Shown here in pieces: positions 13,423 to 27,000 of a DNA stretch of 64,000 nt (the first letter of the stretch is position 1; each line of letters begins with the position of its first letter). The stretch comes from Hemibagrus wyckioides (taxonomy: Eukaryota > Chordata > Actinopteri > Siluriformes > Bagridae). The position numbers and the translations under genes were made by a program. Location of the stretch: the NCBI RefSeq assembly GCF_019097595.1, contig NC_080710.1, forward strand, positions 20,466,780 through 20,530,779, read 5' to 3'. Below the pieces are notes generated by a model. The model saw only the letters and a program-made list of their open reading frames with translations, was not told where the DNA came from and did no database searches.

Positions 13423-14498
13423 ATGGCCCTGGCTGGTTATTGTTACATTGATTAGCAGCACCTGCTAATACTGTCTGGACATGCCAGTTGGCATGTTGAG
13501 ACTAAATAAAGGGCATGGGCATTCCAGTATCATCTTCAAAAACAGTTGGCAGTTTCCATCATTCCATCAAAAAAAATGTTACTGACAAAATTTCAACAAT
13601 GCAAGTTAGATGTGGATCAGGTCTGAAGGCGATTCTTGCATCTTGTATAATGTGTCAAGTACATCTGACACTAAGACCCACTAAGGTAAATAAATAGGCA
13701 AACATAAACACCCAGAAGCACATAGCACTAGCAGATTACACCATCTGAAAGTAATAAACAAAGTTGCTAATACACCACCTGTGCTAATAACAGTGTGTCT
13801 ATGAACTGGGTCACATGCTTTTTTGCACAGAGATTAAAAGATGAGATTTTTAGAGCTCTGCCTGGCTGGTCAGTGCTTGTATCCCCATGAGAGGAAGGCA
13901 ACCTTGGGGATTAGGCCAGTGTTGGTTCAGGCGGGTCCCGTGGAGACAGACAGAGATTGTCATGCTGCCAGAAGTTGCTGGCTGAGAGGACAGGCAGAAA
14001 AGGGGGACTCGACCTTTGCATGGAAAAGACACCAGTGGAGGTTAGGGTCATAAAGGTTGCAGCAAAGACTTATGGGTGATGAATAGCACAGAGGCCAGAT
14101 TAATGTGGTTATTATTTCCAGATGGAAATATGATAGGGGGATTCAGGCTCCTGACGGAGATACACTAGGTGACTCACTAAGGCTTAGGGGAAGGGTGTAG
14201 ATCATAGATGGTTACTTATGTGGCATTTCAGTTTCAAGGAAAAACAGTAGTCACAAGATTTGCAGACTATATGAAATTCAAAGCCTAAAGATGCCACCAG
14301 TACTTCATACTACTTCTAATGTTATGGTGTCTGTTTAGAAAGCTAGATATGAAAACAAATGAATATTTCATGCCACTGGATGTCTGGCAGGTGCATGGGC
14401 TATTTAGTTTCAGAACAGGTCCTCTGTGACCCTACCAGAGAGGGACAGAACCCTTCAGCAGTATTTGCCCTGACAATGAGCCCTTGCCATCCAAAATG

Positions 14499-14500
14499 GT

Positions 14501-14541
<41 letters not shown>
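14499..14541. repeat. (GT)n microsatellite
   Basis: GT repeat with two TATG interruptions. Confidence 0.9.
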
Positions 14542-16984
14542 TTAATGTGTGGTTGTTAAGGAATTACCTCATGCAGAGTTGCTCTTGTTTCTCCTGCATG
14601 ATGACCTTGCCCTGACCTGGAAGAGTATCTTTTTCACCTGTCTACACTGGAATTCTACCTTCATCTTGATTCAAACCATATCTTTCAATGTCTCATAAAT
14701 AATGCTCTTGTTGATTCACCACCTCTTGAATAGTTTTTGTTTATCCTTGTGTGGATATCATTTGTGTTTATGCTCCTCAGGCTGACCTGTATTCAGTGTT
14801 CTTGACCCACTAACTCCCTTGCCTGGCTTCACTAGGCAGAAAGATTTACCTGTGGCTGGATTATGAGCATTATGCATATATTTCCCTGTAACACTCAACT
14901 GATTAAGTGATGATTAAAAAAAAAAAATGTCTTCAGCCAGTTTAAGCCATTCTTCACAGAATCCACTTTGTATGATGGTTTCTCATTGTCATTTTACCAT
15001 ATGCTGCTTATTAATAGCCTGAACTCATTTCTCATTATAAACGTAGTGCCAACGTGTTAGTTATCCAGTATTCTCCAGTGGCACTACATATTTGCTAAAT
15101 TTAGGTTGTGTCATGTTCACTGAATGGTCAATTGCAAGACAGATGAAACAAGACCTTTAAAAAACAGTTGTTGAGGTGTCTAAAAGAAACTGCCATGAAA
15201 GGTGAAAGATTGGACAGATGAGTGGCAAGGCTAGGAGGTGAATCTTATGGTTCAATGGCATACAGACACTAAGTAATTGAGGCATGAAGCAGAATGTCCT
15301 TCACCCCATACTGAACAAGAGCCACTGTAACCAGAGCACCAAGGAACACATTACCTCAAAGACTTTGTAGAGCCTGACTTGTGCACGCACGGACCGAAAA
15401 AAAGGGGAAAATGGGATCATAAGCATCTATGGATCTAGTGATGGAGATGTCCTGGGTATAGTTGGCCTTTTTGGATCTTCAAAGGGCACAGGTGAGAGCA
15501 GCATTGTGCTCTCTGGCTTCTCACGTTACCCTTTCAACTCCCAGAGGAGGAAGGACATCAAAGAGGAAGCTTAAAAAGCCTGTCACTGCTTTCCTCCACA
15601 TACCTCTGCAAACTGCTGCTTTGCTCTCCTTTAGTGAGGCCCACAGCTATAAGGCAATGGTCTCTAACTGTTTTCTCTCAGACCAAACAATTGGAAACTT
15701 CTAAAGGCCTCTTAAATTTGTCTGGTGATGGATGTATTAGAAATCTCTATGGACCTAAGGGTCTATATACCAGTTCCATTCATTGCAAATGGAATCTGTT
15801 CAGCTGCATCAGTTTCTATGCTCAGTTTGAAACTGTCTAGCCAATTTTGTTTTTAAAAACCTGTCAGTCATAAGGCATTATTATTACAGCAACAAGATAT
15901 TTATCAGAAATTCTAAAGAATGCTTGATTTCCCCCACATTTCTAATGTTCCTTTTGCTAGCACAGACTCTTGTGTTTTTGACATGGGATGAACTTTTAAT
16001 GCTCACTGGCAAGCAACTGACACTGCTGGCTAGAACTGAACGTGAATATAAACATAGTAAATTTCCATAATATAAATCAAGCAGGATTTTACATTTTCTC
16101 AAAATGTGGCTTATGACCAGGTGCTCCAAATTGTGGCATGGCATTCATGCATGTACAAGCCAAAGAAATATCAGACCAGTGAACTCTACTCTCTTGTAAT
16201 TTAAGAGATCTTTAGCTACTTGGAGGCGAATAAAACAGAATTGTCCAATCTTGTTAGCATGAAGAGTATCAGCCCAGGGCCTATAAAGTGCCATTTATAG
16301 ATGATCGAGTGCTAAGTAAAGAATAAACCTACTGATGCCATACAAAGGAAAGACAAAAAAACTGCCATTGCATGTTAGCAAATTTTTTACCTGTTCAATG
16401 CAGCGTCATATTAATTTTGCTGATGGGATGATGATTTACAATATGAGATGCACATCAGTATAAAGCATGCTAAATGGTGAAAAGCTAACTGTATAAAAAA
16501 TCCAGTAATATACTATATATTACATAACTGCTATGCTTATCCTTGCATTTGATCTACATCTTTTCTACATTTTGCGGTGCAGTATATAAGCATTAAGGCC
16601 TTTCTTGACGGCAACATCTTGTTTCCCTTAAAAGAACAGAAGCTCGAACCTGTCAGACCAACATCTATAAACATAGGATGCACCATATCTGAAGAGCTCA
16701 TGATTCATCTTCATGTTGAAATTCCTGAGCCAAGTTCATGAAACCTGAAAAAGTGGCAGGGGGCTTCTGATGAGAACATCTGCACAAATGGGGCTCATGA
16801 GGCAGAATAACAAGGTCCAAGCACCATGAGTAGTTAAAAATAATAATCAAAATCTGTTTGCCATTATCTTATAGATCACAAATATATCACTTTAATAAGT
16901 CAAGACTCATTTAGACTGGTAAAGATCAATGTGCGTTTCATGACTTCCTGAAACTAATTGGAAACAATTAACTATAATTCAAAA

Positions 16985-16985
<1 letters not shown>

Positions 16986-17069
<84 letters not shown>

Positions 17070-17073
17070 CAGG

Positions 17074-17160
<87 letters not shown>
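16986..17160. repeat. (GATA)n microsatellite, about 175 bp
   Basis: Nearly pure GATA on the plus strand with one GACAGGTA interruption at about 17069-17076. The long YLSI frames across it are artefacts. Confidence 0.97.
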
Positions 17161-20100
17161 TACATTATTGTAAACCAGACCACACAAATGTATAACAAAA
17201 GGGTAAATAAATAAAAAAATAAATAAATAGGTCAAGCATATCCCTGCCTGTAATATTCTGCAGTGTCTAGATTCCTAAAGCACGTTTGTCTGATTAATTA
17301 TATTTTTTGAAGAAACTAGATCCTGAAACAATACAAGTAAGCCTTTGATAGATTGCATATAGTACGCACATATTCATTAATATTCATTAAGGGATTGTTC
17401 TTTTGATATTTAATAGATTATGTTATGTCCAAAATAATGCATGATGCTCTTTTTTCCTGGGCCAATGGGGCAAACCACAGCCAACATTCTGAAATTCAGA
17501 CTATTGGGAGATACTAACGAACAGAACTGAATATCCATGCACTGTTAGACGAAAGAAAACAATCTAAAATTTTAAAATTGGACGACAACATTAGATGCTG
17601 ATGCTTCACATCAAATATTACGGTACATTGACTGTTAATCTACAGACACTACAGCATCTGAAATGAAATTTATAAGTTAAATAATTACCTTGTGCAGGTG
17701 TAATTAAAAGGAAATTTCATAAAAATGAAGTATAGTGAAGACGAAAAAGCAAAGTCAAATTACAATCTTAAATCAAAGTATAGGCAAATATCTCTAAAGT
17801 CTATTTTCCTATTGGTACAAACAAATTAAAAAACAGGTCAATATATCAAAACGTAAAGGGAAATGGTGTGGTTTTGCCCTGGCTATACTCTGGTTGCTGG
17901 GTTTGGGATTATCGGGAGAACCTGTGAAACCTAACTGCAGGAAGACCTGGAGACTCTTTATTGTGGTGCTCTTGATTTCACTGCTCAGATTTATTAGAAC
18001 AAAGGCCCACAAAATTCACTGCCCTGAAAAATTTCAAAATGTTCCTGCTCTAAGCACATCTGATTCAACTCATAAATGCCTGGATAATTAGCTAAAGCGC
18101 TGGGTCAGGTGTTTTCGAGAAACAAAACCTGGAAACTGGCCAGGCACTCAAATTCCAAAACTGCAGTTGAAAAGCTGTAAGAGTAAAACCAAACTACTCG
18201 ATTTTACAGTGTGGATAGCACACAGGCGTGGGCCTGATAACGAGTGTCTGATGTGCCATCAGCTGCAAAGCACCATATGTACTTGGTGAGGCTCCAGGCT
18301 CCATCTTTTTATGGTTCCATCTGGGAGAAAGTGATGAGGTGCTAAGTGTCTCATAAACTACTTACTAAATCAGGTAAGGGTCTTTCAAATCTCCACAAAC
18401 TCCTCGGCTAACTGCAAGTAAAATACTTCTACTTTCCACTGATGTTGAAAGGATCGCTCCTTCCAATGCATAATTCAGAAGGCATCATTCATTTTGGGAA
18501 ATCTTTATTTTTCACTACAGACCTAGAAGACTGATGAAAGAGTGGGATATTAGTTTGATGATTGCCCGCTTTAAGGAATCACAAAAACACATATATCTTC
18601 TGATTACCACTGACAGATGTCTCCTGAAACCTTTCTCTCAGTTTCCTTTTTAATATTTTCATTTGATTTCAGAGAACCCCTGGGTTACATATAAATTACA
18701 CCAGTCAACACAGGAATAATGTATCTTTCTTAGCAATCTAATACAACAAAAAAGCTTTTGTGCCACCATCATGGCTTGTGTACTGATGGATAATTTGGAG
18801 AGGTACTGCAAAACGATTGCAAAAAAAATAGAAATAAGCTAGTTATATTTTTTTCTAAAAAAAAATTGTGGAAAGTTGGATCTGTACGCTCTCCACATAT
18901 GAAAAGTGAAGGTCATTACAGGAAGTCACCGCCAATAAAGTTGTAGAGTTTAATATTTTTCAAAAGCAGTAATAATAGAAGGGCTCCTACTATGGCACCC
19001 AGACAGAATAATTGTGAATGAATGTTAATAGCCTGCTGAGAGCAAAAAGATCTGTGAGACATTGCTTTCCATCACGCTAGCCACAGAATCCAAACTGTAA
19101 TCCATGATTTTCCAGCAGTACATATTATTCATGCATAGTTTTATTTTGTATGATTTGTCTTTGGTATGATTTTCCTACAGGTTTCCTTAAACTGGTGTAC
19201 TGTTAGTGCTAGGACAGATGTGCTGTAAAGCTGAAAATGTAAGGTAGAGTAAAGCTATTAATGTTTATAAAACTTGAACAATTGGAAGAATGTCATGTAA
19301 TGTAATGTAATATAATATAATATAATAGGACCATGTGACCAGGAGCAGCTAGTGTAAACGAGATAGCAGTGCTAAGTTCCCTTTGTTTTTCAAAGATTAA
19401 AAGCTATAAATATATGGTTTCAGTTTGGGCATTCGAATCAGATTATTAGGTAACAAAGTAGCTGTTAATGTGAATCATTTTGTGGTTTTGTGGATTCAAG
19501 CTCAACAGCACCAATGGTCATAAGTAAAATATACAGAAGGGTCTGAAGCGACGCTGTGGCCCACTTCACCCCAGACGTGAGAGTGACAGTGAGAGAACGA
19601 GGTGGATTATTTACTTAATGGTCCTTTTCCCCCTAAATGCCTTGATAAATATTAAATCAGATGTCACTGTATAGCCCACATTCATGTCAATGGTGTGCTA
19701 TGCTGAGCAGGTATAAGATATCATTTTCCAGTTTTACATTATCTCTTGACTAGTTAAGCAAACAAGCAGCTTCCATTCGCAATGAGTGTGATTTTTATTT
19801 GTCCCTATCTGCAAGGCCTCTATGCTGGTACAAAAGGGCTGGGAACTTGATGTTTGACTGAATGCTTGGGGAGTCCATTCAGCCTAACGCAGACAATCAT
19901 GGAAGTGTGATTCTGTTGAGGACTTGTCAACTTCAGAGAGAACATGAAAACCGTAAAAATGAGCCAGTCAATCAATCCAAGACCAATAAAATCAGAATGC
20001 ACCCTCAAGTCAAGACTCTGACTTGACTTCATTATTGTTTTTCTCTAATTTCACTACACTAATAGCTTTCTAAACTAGGTGGATAGCTTATCCATTAGTT

Positions 20101-23100
20101 AAGGACATGATATAATCAGTAAGTTCGGGATCAATGCTAAACAATTTCCATTTAGTGGTTAAGATAATAGGCAGTTTGGAGGATAAAGCACAAAGGATGA
20201 ATTGCCAGTTGTAGCTGTGGTTCATAGACTAGCTTGTGTTACAACATATTTCTCCTAAGGTTTAAGGAGAAAAACATGAGGCTGCACATGAAACCCAAGC
20301 CAACTGCCAGACCAAACAAAAATACCCACGTTCAGCGGTAATGGGCTATTTATTTTTCCTTTCTTTGTTTGTCAACTTGAAAGAAATGTCCGTACAAATA
20401 AAAAAGTATTGGGTTCATGGGTGAGCTATGTGCCAAACCTCAGTCTAACTGACAGAAAAGAAAATGCTTAAAGAAAATCAGCTTACCCTAATTCGCTAAT
20501 CAGAGAAAAATGTAGATCACCAGACAAACCCAAAGACAATAAATTGTACTTTAATAAATGCTACCTTATAATTTACTTTGGCATTTTATATCCCTCTTTA
20601 AGTGAATTCAATTTTAAAAATGTGATTTATTTTTTTATTTTTCTCCACAAGATCTAGCCGAGTAATACTGTATTTCTTCTGCAGAATATGATACGGATTT
20701 AAGTTTATATTGAGGTTTGTAATATATAACATCCCTGAGTCTACACACAACCGGATTAGTTATCCACTTCCAATGAAAACTACTGAGCTTTGAGTACATA
20801 CTTACACACTGACATTATATCTGACCATACTGTATACTCATCAAGGTGAAAACCAAGGCTCCACGTAAATGTTCCATTAATAATGGTTATAAGACACTCC
20901 TTATTTGTAAACATTCCTCCTATTTGAACAGCATCTGGCTTAATGTGCCCAAGAGCCAAGTTCATCTATTAACTGGTGAAGGGTTCACAGAAGTGAGTTT
21001 TACCTGGTCCAAGACTTTGATTTAGGATTTGATGAGGACTAGACTGGCTAGACTGAAATGTAGCCAGGCTCCTGTATCTCTTTCTCCTGTGGGTCACAAA
21101 CAGGTGGTAGTCTGTCTCAGCCAGAAAGGGGCATGTTTACCTATACAGATGTACCTACCTCGATAAGGGTGTGGAGCTGAGAGAGAAAACAACGTCCCAG
21201 CAGCGTATGTATTTCCTGGCCTCAGCTAACGCATGCCCTCATCGTGAGTGCATTCCACCATGCAAGGCAGCCGTGAGAGCAAGGTTTGGCAGCTATGCCT
21301 CACACACACACACACACACAACCAGTGCAGCCTCCCCATGTGCACTCAGACACAACGCTGAAATTCAAACTCAACGACCCTCACAGCAAACACTTTAGAA
21401 CTAGAACAGTTTACCTCAAAATGATACCATTTCCCAAGTTCACATAAGATTTAACCTGGAATGGATTAGTCATACTACTATGGAATGTAATGTAAAGCCT
21501 CTTGCACCAATTAGTGAGGAAGTTATAAACATTACTGCATAAAACGTTTGGCTTATCTTGCACTTTTAAATCAAATAAGTCCATGCGAGTTCAGAATTAC
21601 GGTCAAAATAAGGAATATCAGATAATGTTAAGATTAAGAGCACTGACTCTCAGTCTGAAATCAAATTTGCTTGCATAAAAGAGCTTTATAACACTGTGTA
21701 AGATCTGCATATATCAAATAACAGAACTGAATCAATTATCCTACTGGAATATCAAATATCATAAGACATAATAACTGGAAATGGACAGACTGACTTGGAT
21801 TTCCAATATTAACCTTATAGTTTTTGTTTCAAAATATATGGCTATAGAGACAATAGGAATCTGTAAGTGAACAGAAAGGAAAATGAATTAAAGGAGGAGT
21901 AATGTATCACGTTTTACCCATTTGGCATCTTACATTATTAAATTGTATTTTAGACATTTTAAATAAGACATTTATTTCATGTTAGCTAATAGAGCTGCTT
22001 TTTTCCTCTCCCATCCAATGCTGCTGTTTGTTGAGGCCCTCTTTACAGTTTATTAACCCTTTATTCTCCCAGGATGGGAATGGCAGGTCCAATTATATAT
22101 TCTTTTATCATTTTGGCAACAAAATAATTAATAGTGGTTGAAATTAATTTAAAATGACTATAAGACGAACTGAATAAGAGGTTAAGCGAGCTTTAGGTGC
22201 TGTGATGTGTTGAAAACAGACCCTCTGTGTACTAAGAAAACCTTGTTGTATAACGGTATTGTAATTAGGCCAGGATAGCGGAAGCAGACTTCAAGTTGTA
22301 GGACAGGCCGGTCATTGACACTGTTCATTTCCAGATCACTGACCTGTCCACATCCAAAAGGACACATATCAAATGTCTTGTGTTCCATATCTTTAGGATT
22401 CCAGACATTGTTCCTTCTATTTGGTGAGAGAAGTGTGATCCAGTCTGGACAATATTAAAGCAAATAATGGGATTGAGAAAATCATTTGGCAGACCCGTAC
22501 ACTAAACCAGACAGAATGTACCACTGAGATTTAAGATTATCAGACCTAACTCTTGGAATCATTGTGATAATTAAGAACCAACCAATATTGACAATGACCA
22601 AATAGTAAATTATCAGGTGATGGGTAAAGAACATGAAAAACCTGAAAGAGATCCTAAACTAATTTGGTTCATTATTAATTCTACAGTGTACATTTTGGTT
22701 TTAGCCCAAAATTATTCTGTGGCCCTGACCATGATTCCCATTTTTGCTTTGTCCCAGCTCCCCAAACACACATGAACCAAGAACACTGAAAATGGACCCT
22801 GTGCTTGGGGCCCAAATACTCCAAACATTCTGGTAATTAAAGAATTGTAGGAGGCAAGGGCTAATTTGTAAAACACTGGTCTAAGTACTGTATAGAATGA
22901 ATGGAACACTTGCTCTCATGTTACCATCTGCAGGGCAGATTAGGTAATCACAGGTGACCTTTGAAAGAACAGCCACAAGAATGTTACCACTTTTGACAGT
23001 TTCTGTATTTTATCAGCAAACTGGCTGCTGCAGTCCTCATTATATTCTCTACCTTTTAATTTCAATGCTAAGAGCAATAATATCAACTCTATACAACATG

Positions 23101-24845
23101 TTGATCTAGATCAGGCAAGCACGCCTGTTGGAGAGACAAGGTTTTCTTTGGACAGCAACAATGCACAACAGTCAGTCCAGGGGCTCTCACACATCTGGTG
23201 TTAGTCTTTGCGCACAAAGGCATATGTTTTCATTGAATTTAGCTGAAATCCTCCCACAACTCCAATCAATCAAATCCACTAAATGAGGAACTTTATCAGA
23301 TCGGCACTGGGGCACTTAATTGGCTTTTGCTTTAAGCTGCCCACCCTGTGTCTTTGTGTCTCTAAGGGAGTGATGACTATATCAGTCTGGCCCTAGATAT
23401 TGCTGTTTAGCCATTCCAAACATCTGACTCAGCATTTCAGGAAGCCTTAAACCAGAAGGCAGTGACAGCAAGTAGAGATGTCACTGTCTGCCCACAAAAT
23501 ATACCGCCAAAAGATGCCTTTTTAATCAGTTTGCTACGTCAAGGTCAGTCCATGCAACTTTTCAAACTTGAGAAAAATAGATATGAATATAAATATCTCT
23601 TGTGCTGTGTATACACTGTAACTAATATACAACAAGAATATTTGGAAGCATAGACATATGTCATTTCTATTTCTATTTTGCACATCTTAAACTAAGTGAC
23701 TACACTGCACTAAATTAAAATGACAAAAAAAAGGGTGTCTTTTCCTAGATCTGGTCTCAGTTGTTACATGGTAGCAAATTTCCATGCTGGGGATAGGGGA
23801 AGAAAAACAACAAGCTTGGACTACACATCTGTTCTTCTGTACGGACTGTTTGTTTACTTGGGTCGAAGTGAAGGAGAGAAGGGGGGGGTCCTCATGGCTT
23901 ATCCCAGGAAGCCAGAAAGGGAACTTGAAACTATATACACTGAAAAAATCCCTGTGCATCTAGCATCAAGGGACTGCCTTTATTTTGGACAGCATATTCA
24001 AAGCCATAGCTCATTGATAAACATGTGGAAGCAAAGAGTACCACAAATTGTGGTGGAGAATTCTGAGGTGGATAACTGCATGGCCACTTGTAAACTGTGG
24101 TTGGGAAAAAAACAAAAGCTGCTGACAAACTGTGAAGAATATAGAACTAGAGGGTGGATATTTGGTCTCGCCTCGGCTATTTGTTCTCTTCTTTCCCTAA
24201 ACATATTGTGGAGTGTCTGAGTGAATGAGAAGCATTTGTTTTGTTTTTTGCTACCATCTGTATCCAATAAAGCAGTCTTCTCTGTCCTCCTTAGTTTGCT
24301 AAAGGAGCATGTGCTTGTTGTTTTTGCTGGTTATTAGTTTTATTGGCTGTTCATGAGCACACAATTTAAACTTCACAGCTCATTTGCAAACAAAAAGAAG
24401 GTATGCAGATTAATGTCAATTAGGATATTTTAAAGCACTTATAACTGTGAAAGCCAAGCCCCAAATGATTAAATACGAATAAGTTAACATATGTAACTTT
24501 TTTTTTTTCTAGGTAAGCTTTAAGCATTGTGACTTGTTACCATGTTGTGACACAATGTCCCAAAATGCCTTATTTGAGCAACATGGCCAGATAAATTAGC
24601 ATTAAAGTGTACAGACATACAGATTTCTTCCAAAAAGTAAAAGTTCCTTCAATATTCCTTCAGCAAATGTATATTTAATTGACAATGTGATGATCTTAAG
24701 TTGGGTGATGGTTAAATGATGCATACAGTTTTGTTGGTGTGTAATGGCTTCCCAAACAGCTTAACTAGTCAACTAGTATTTAAAAATGAGTAGAAATCAA
24801 AAAGCACAATTAAATACACTAGTTTTTGCCCATTATCTACCTGTA

Positions 24846-25315
24846 CACTATATGAACAAAAGTTCTCATTCCAGATTTAGTCATCCTTTGTTGCTATAAT
24901 AACCTCCACTGTTCTGTGAAGGCTTTCCACTTGATTTTGGAGTGTGGCTGTGGGGATTTGCTCATTCAGACACTAAAGCATTGGTGAGGTTGGGCACTGA
25001 TGTCAGGTGAGAAGGTCTGGGGCATGTCAACGATCCAATTCATCCCAAAGGTGTTTAGAGGGGTTGAGGTCAGGGCTCTGTGCAGGCCACTCAAGTTCTT
25101 CCACTCCAACCTTAAAAACCATGTCCACATGAAGCACACCCTGTGCACATTGTCAAGGCTGGGACATGTTTGGACTAGACCCCTTGTGAAGGGAAATTGG
25201 AATTACATAAACATCCTATACAATTTTGTGCTTCCAGCTTTGTGGCAACAGTGTTGAGAAAGGCCACCATATGGGTGTGATGGTCAGGTGTCCTCAAATG
25301 TTGGGCCATATAGTT
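24846..25315 (-). mobile_element. Short Tc1-derived element with terminal repeats
   Basis: It begins CACTATATGAACAAAAG, preceded by TA, and ends CCATATAGT, its imperfect reverse complement. The interior carries GGGGTTGAGGTCAGGGCTCT at about 25061-25080 (antisense of the Tc1 QSPDLNPL region). It is about 470 bp and non-autonomous. Confidence 0.7.
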
Positions 25316-25945
25316 TTTTATGCTGTTAAGCATTTTAGCTATTGTACGTTAAAAATATAGTGAGTAGCTGACAAAGGGCAAAATATTAACAATAAAACGC
25401 AAAATTCTATTGCAGTAACATATAAACTCAGCACGACAATTTGTAATGTGGCAAGTAGCATGTTGCGTAGAAACGTTGCTAAATTGAGAGTTTCCCCTTA
25501 TTTTGGAACCACCTTACCTTATCCAAAGCTACTTTGCTATTGGTTGCTGACAAAGCTCTTTAGTATTTTATTAGTACTACAAGCACTTTACATCCAAAAA
25601 ACTCTTGCACTGAACTCTCAGAAACGTTCTCCTACACTGAGGCAGTCCATACATCTCACTTTCATTGAGAATCAAAGCCACTCCATCACCCCAATGGCAG
25701 CTATTATTACACTTCACAATCAAATGGTATTGATATCTGTTGAGGATCTATTGGCCGAAGATGGCAGCTGCATTACTGATCTCTCTAGGCATGCTGGACC
25801 TGTGGAGTGCATTAGAGCCATTATTGGAAGACCTCTATAGAAGTGAGAGATCACAAGAACTTACCCAGGTGTTTCACCCCATGCATGGGGGTTATCTGGG
25901 GTTCACAGAACTACATTTGCATACAAAGCGAGCAGTATCATGTGT

Positions 25946-26186
25946 TGTTGTTGATCTCGGCTGCTCCCTATGTGCATGAGGGGTTGCCACAGCGGACCAA
26001 CTGGTCCGCACAACAACTTGGCACAGGTTTTATGCCGGATGACCTTCCTGACGCAACCCTCCCATTTTATCCGGGCTTGGGACCGGCACTGCATCCAGTG
26101 GCTGGGGTGGAGGCACTGGCTGGGACTCGAACGCGGGCCTTCCGCATGGTAGGCGAGAAACCTACCACTGAGCCACCAGCGCCACT
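25946..26186 (-). mobile_element. Complete tRNA-Gly-derived SINE with 17-bp target duplication
   Basis: The minus strand starts with a tRNA-like head at about 26112-26183. It has TGGCTCAGTGGTAG as A box, an anticodon-arm region CTCGCCTACCATGCG, and GTTCGAGTCCC as B box, close to tRNA-Gly(GCC). A body follows (CCCGGATAAAATGGGAGGGT, GCATAAAACCTGTGCC, CTGTGGCAACCCC) and a short ACA-rich tail. The 17-bp string CGAGCAGTATCATGTGT flanks it perfectly at 25929-25945 and 26187-26203. The 3' part resembles the tail of fish RTE-type LINEs, a plausible mobilising partner (inference). Confidence 0.85.
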
Positions 26187-26203
26187 CGAGCAGTATCATG
26201 TGT

Positions 26204-26880
26204 GCATGGTCAAAAAATTTGAAGCTTCAGTCTTGCTAAAATACACACTACTGTCACTTCTAATAATAGACTGCTGTCTCTGAAGATAAGCAATCGTTTA
26301 AAAACAACAGTTGACCATCGCACCAAGCAAGATGAGGGAAAACTTGCAACTAACAAATTATAACAATGAAAACAAGAAGAAACATGTCTTGAGATTCGGT
26401 GACAGTTGGAATGTACTTTCAGTAACGCAAGCCTGTACGTAATGACTTCTACCTGAAGACCATCCTTGCAGAAACACTTGGATGTGCATCCTTTTGATTT
26501 ATACTATTAGATTCATGTCCAACCGAGGAAGAACAATTGCTTTCCTTAATGTTCATGGATCAAATTTATGTTGAACATAAGTCTCCCAGATGATTTTCTT
26601 GGAGTTAAATTCAAGAGTGATTCATTAATCAGCTATCTTAACTAAGTTCATACAACAGGAAGCAGCAGTCCATCATCCTCCCACAATGTACAGTAGGTGA
26701 AACCGGCTCTACATCATTGCTGCATTTGCTACGTGAAAGGGATTACCGCAATCCCCTTTCACACTTTATCTAAATACTCAACGATAATGCAGTAATAAAT
26801 AACATCAGAACCCTTTGGGCTTGCCTGAGGTGAGATATAAAAGAAAGCACATCAAAAAAACGGACAAGAAGCATGCTTTT
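26204..26880. other. Downstream flank of trmt11
   Basis: Nothing recognisable beyond the possible poly(A) signal. A short inverted pair GGGATTACCGCAATCCCCTT lies near 26740-26758. Confidence 0.4.
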
Positions 26881-26886
26881 TTTAAT
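26881..26886 (-). terminator. Possible trmt11 polyadenylation signal
   Basis: On the minus strand this reads ATTAAA, the commonest variant poly(A) hexamer, about 115 bases past the trmt11 stop codon. No AATAAA is nearer. Use of the site is inferred. Confidence 0.35.
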
Positions 26887-27000
26887 TGAAATCACATTCT
26901 GAGGTAATGCAAGTTTTAAAAGAAGTGAGAAAATGAAATTACAAAGAATTGTATTAAAAGTAATACATTGTATAAATGCGCTCATTTAAAAACGTAAATT

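Larger units (their letters stand above)
12431..24845. other. Long gene-free stretch with microsatellites
   Basis: Apart from the CA, GT and GATA arrays listed separately and a CA run at 21300-21320, I see no exon, RNA gene or clear transposon. The longest frame (23720-24220, 166 codons) resembles no family I know and has no splice or codon-bias support. In human the interval beyond CENPW toward RSPO3 is also very large and gene-poor. Confidence 0.5.

Noticed and set aside
16968..17235. Long YLSI-repeat open frames over GATA arrays (also at 42253-42644 and 48627-48836)
   Set aside because: They are translations of tetranucleotide microsatellites, open only because GATA/TATC has no stop in those frames.
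26112..26183. tRNA-Gly(GCC)-like sequence on the minus strand
   Set aside because: It has mismatches in the arms, continues into a SINE body, and the whole is flanked by a target duplication, so it is a SINE head and not a tRNA gene.
25448..26283. Overlapping open frames of 79-146 codons
   Set aside because: They cross a SINE and its flanks, have no splice support and match no family; treated as chance.
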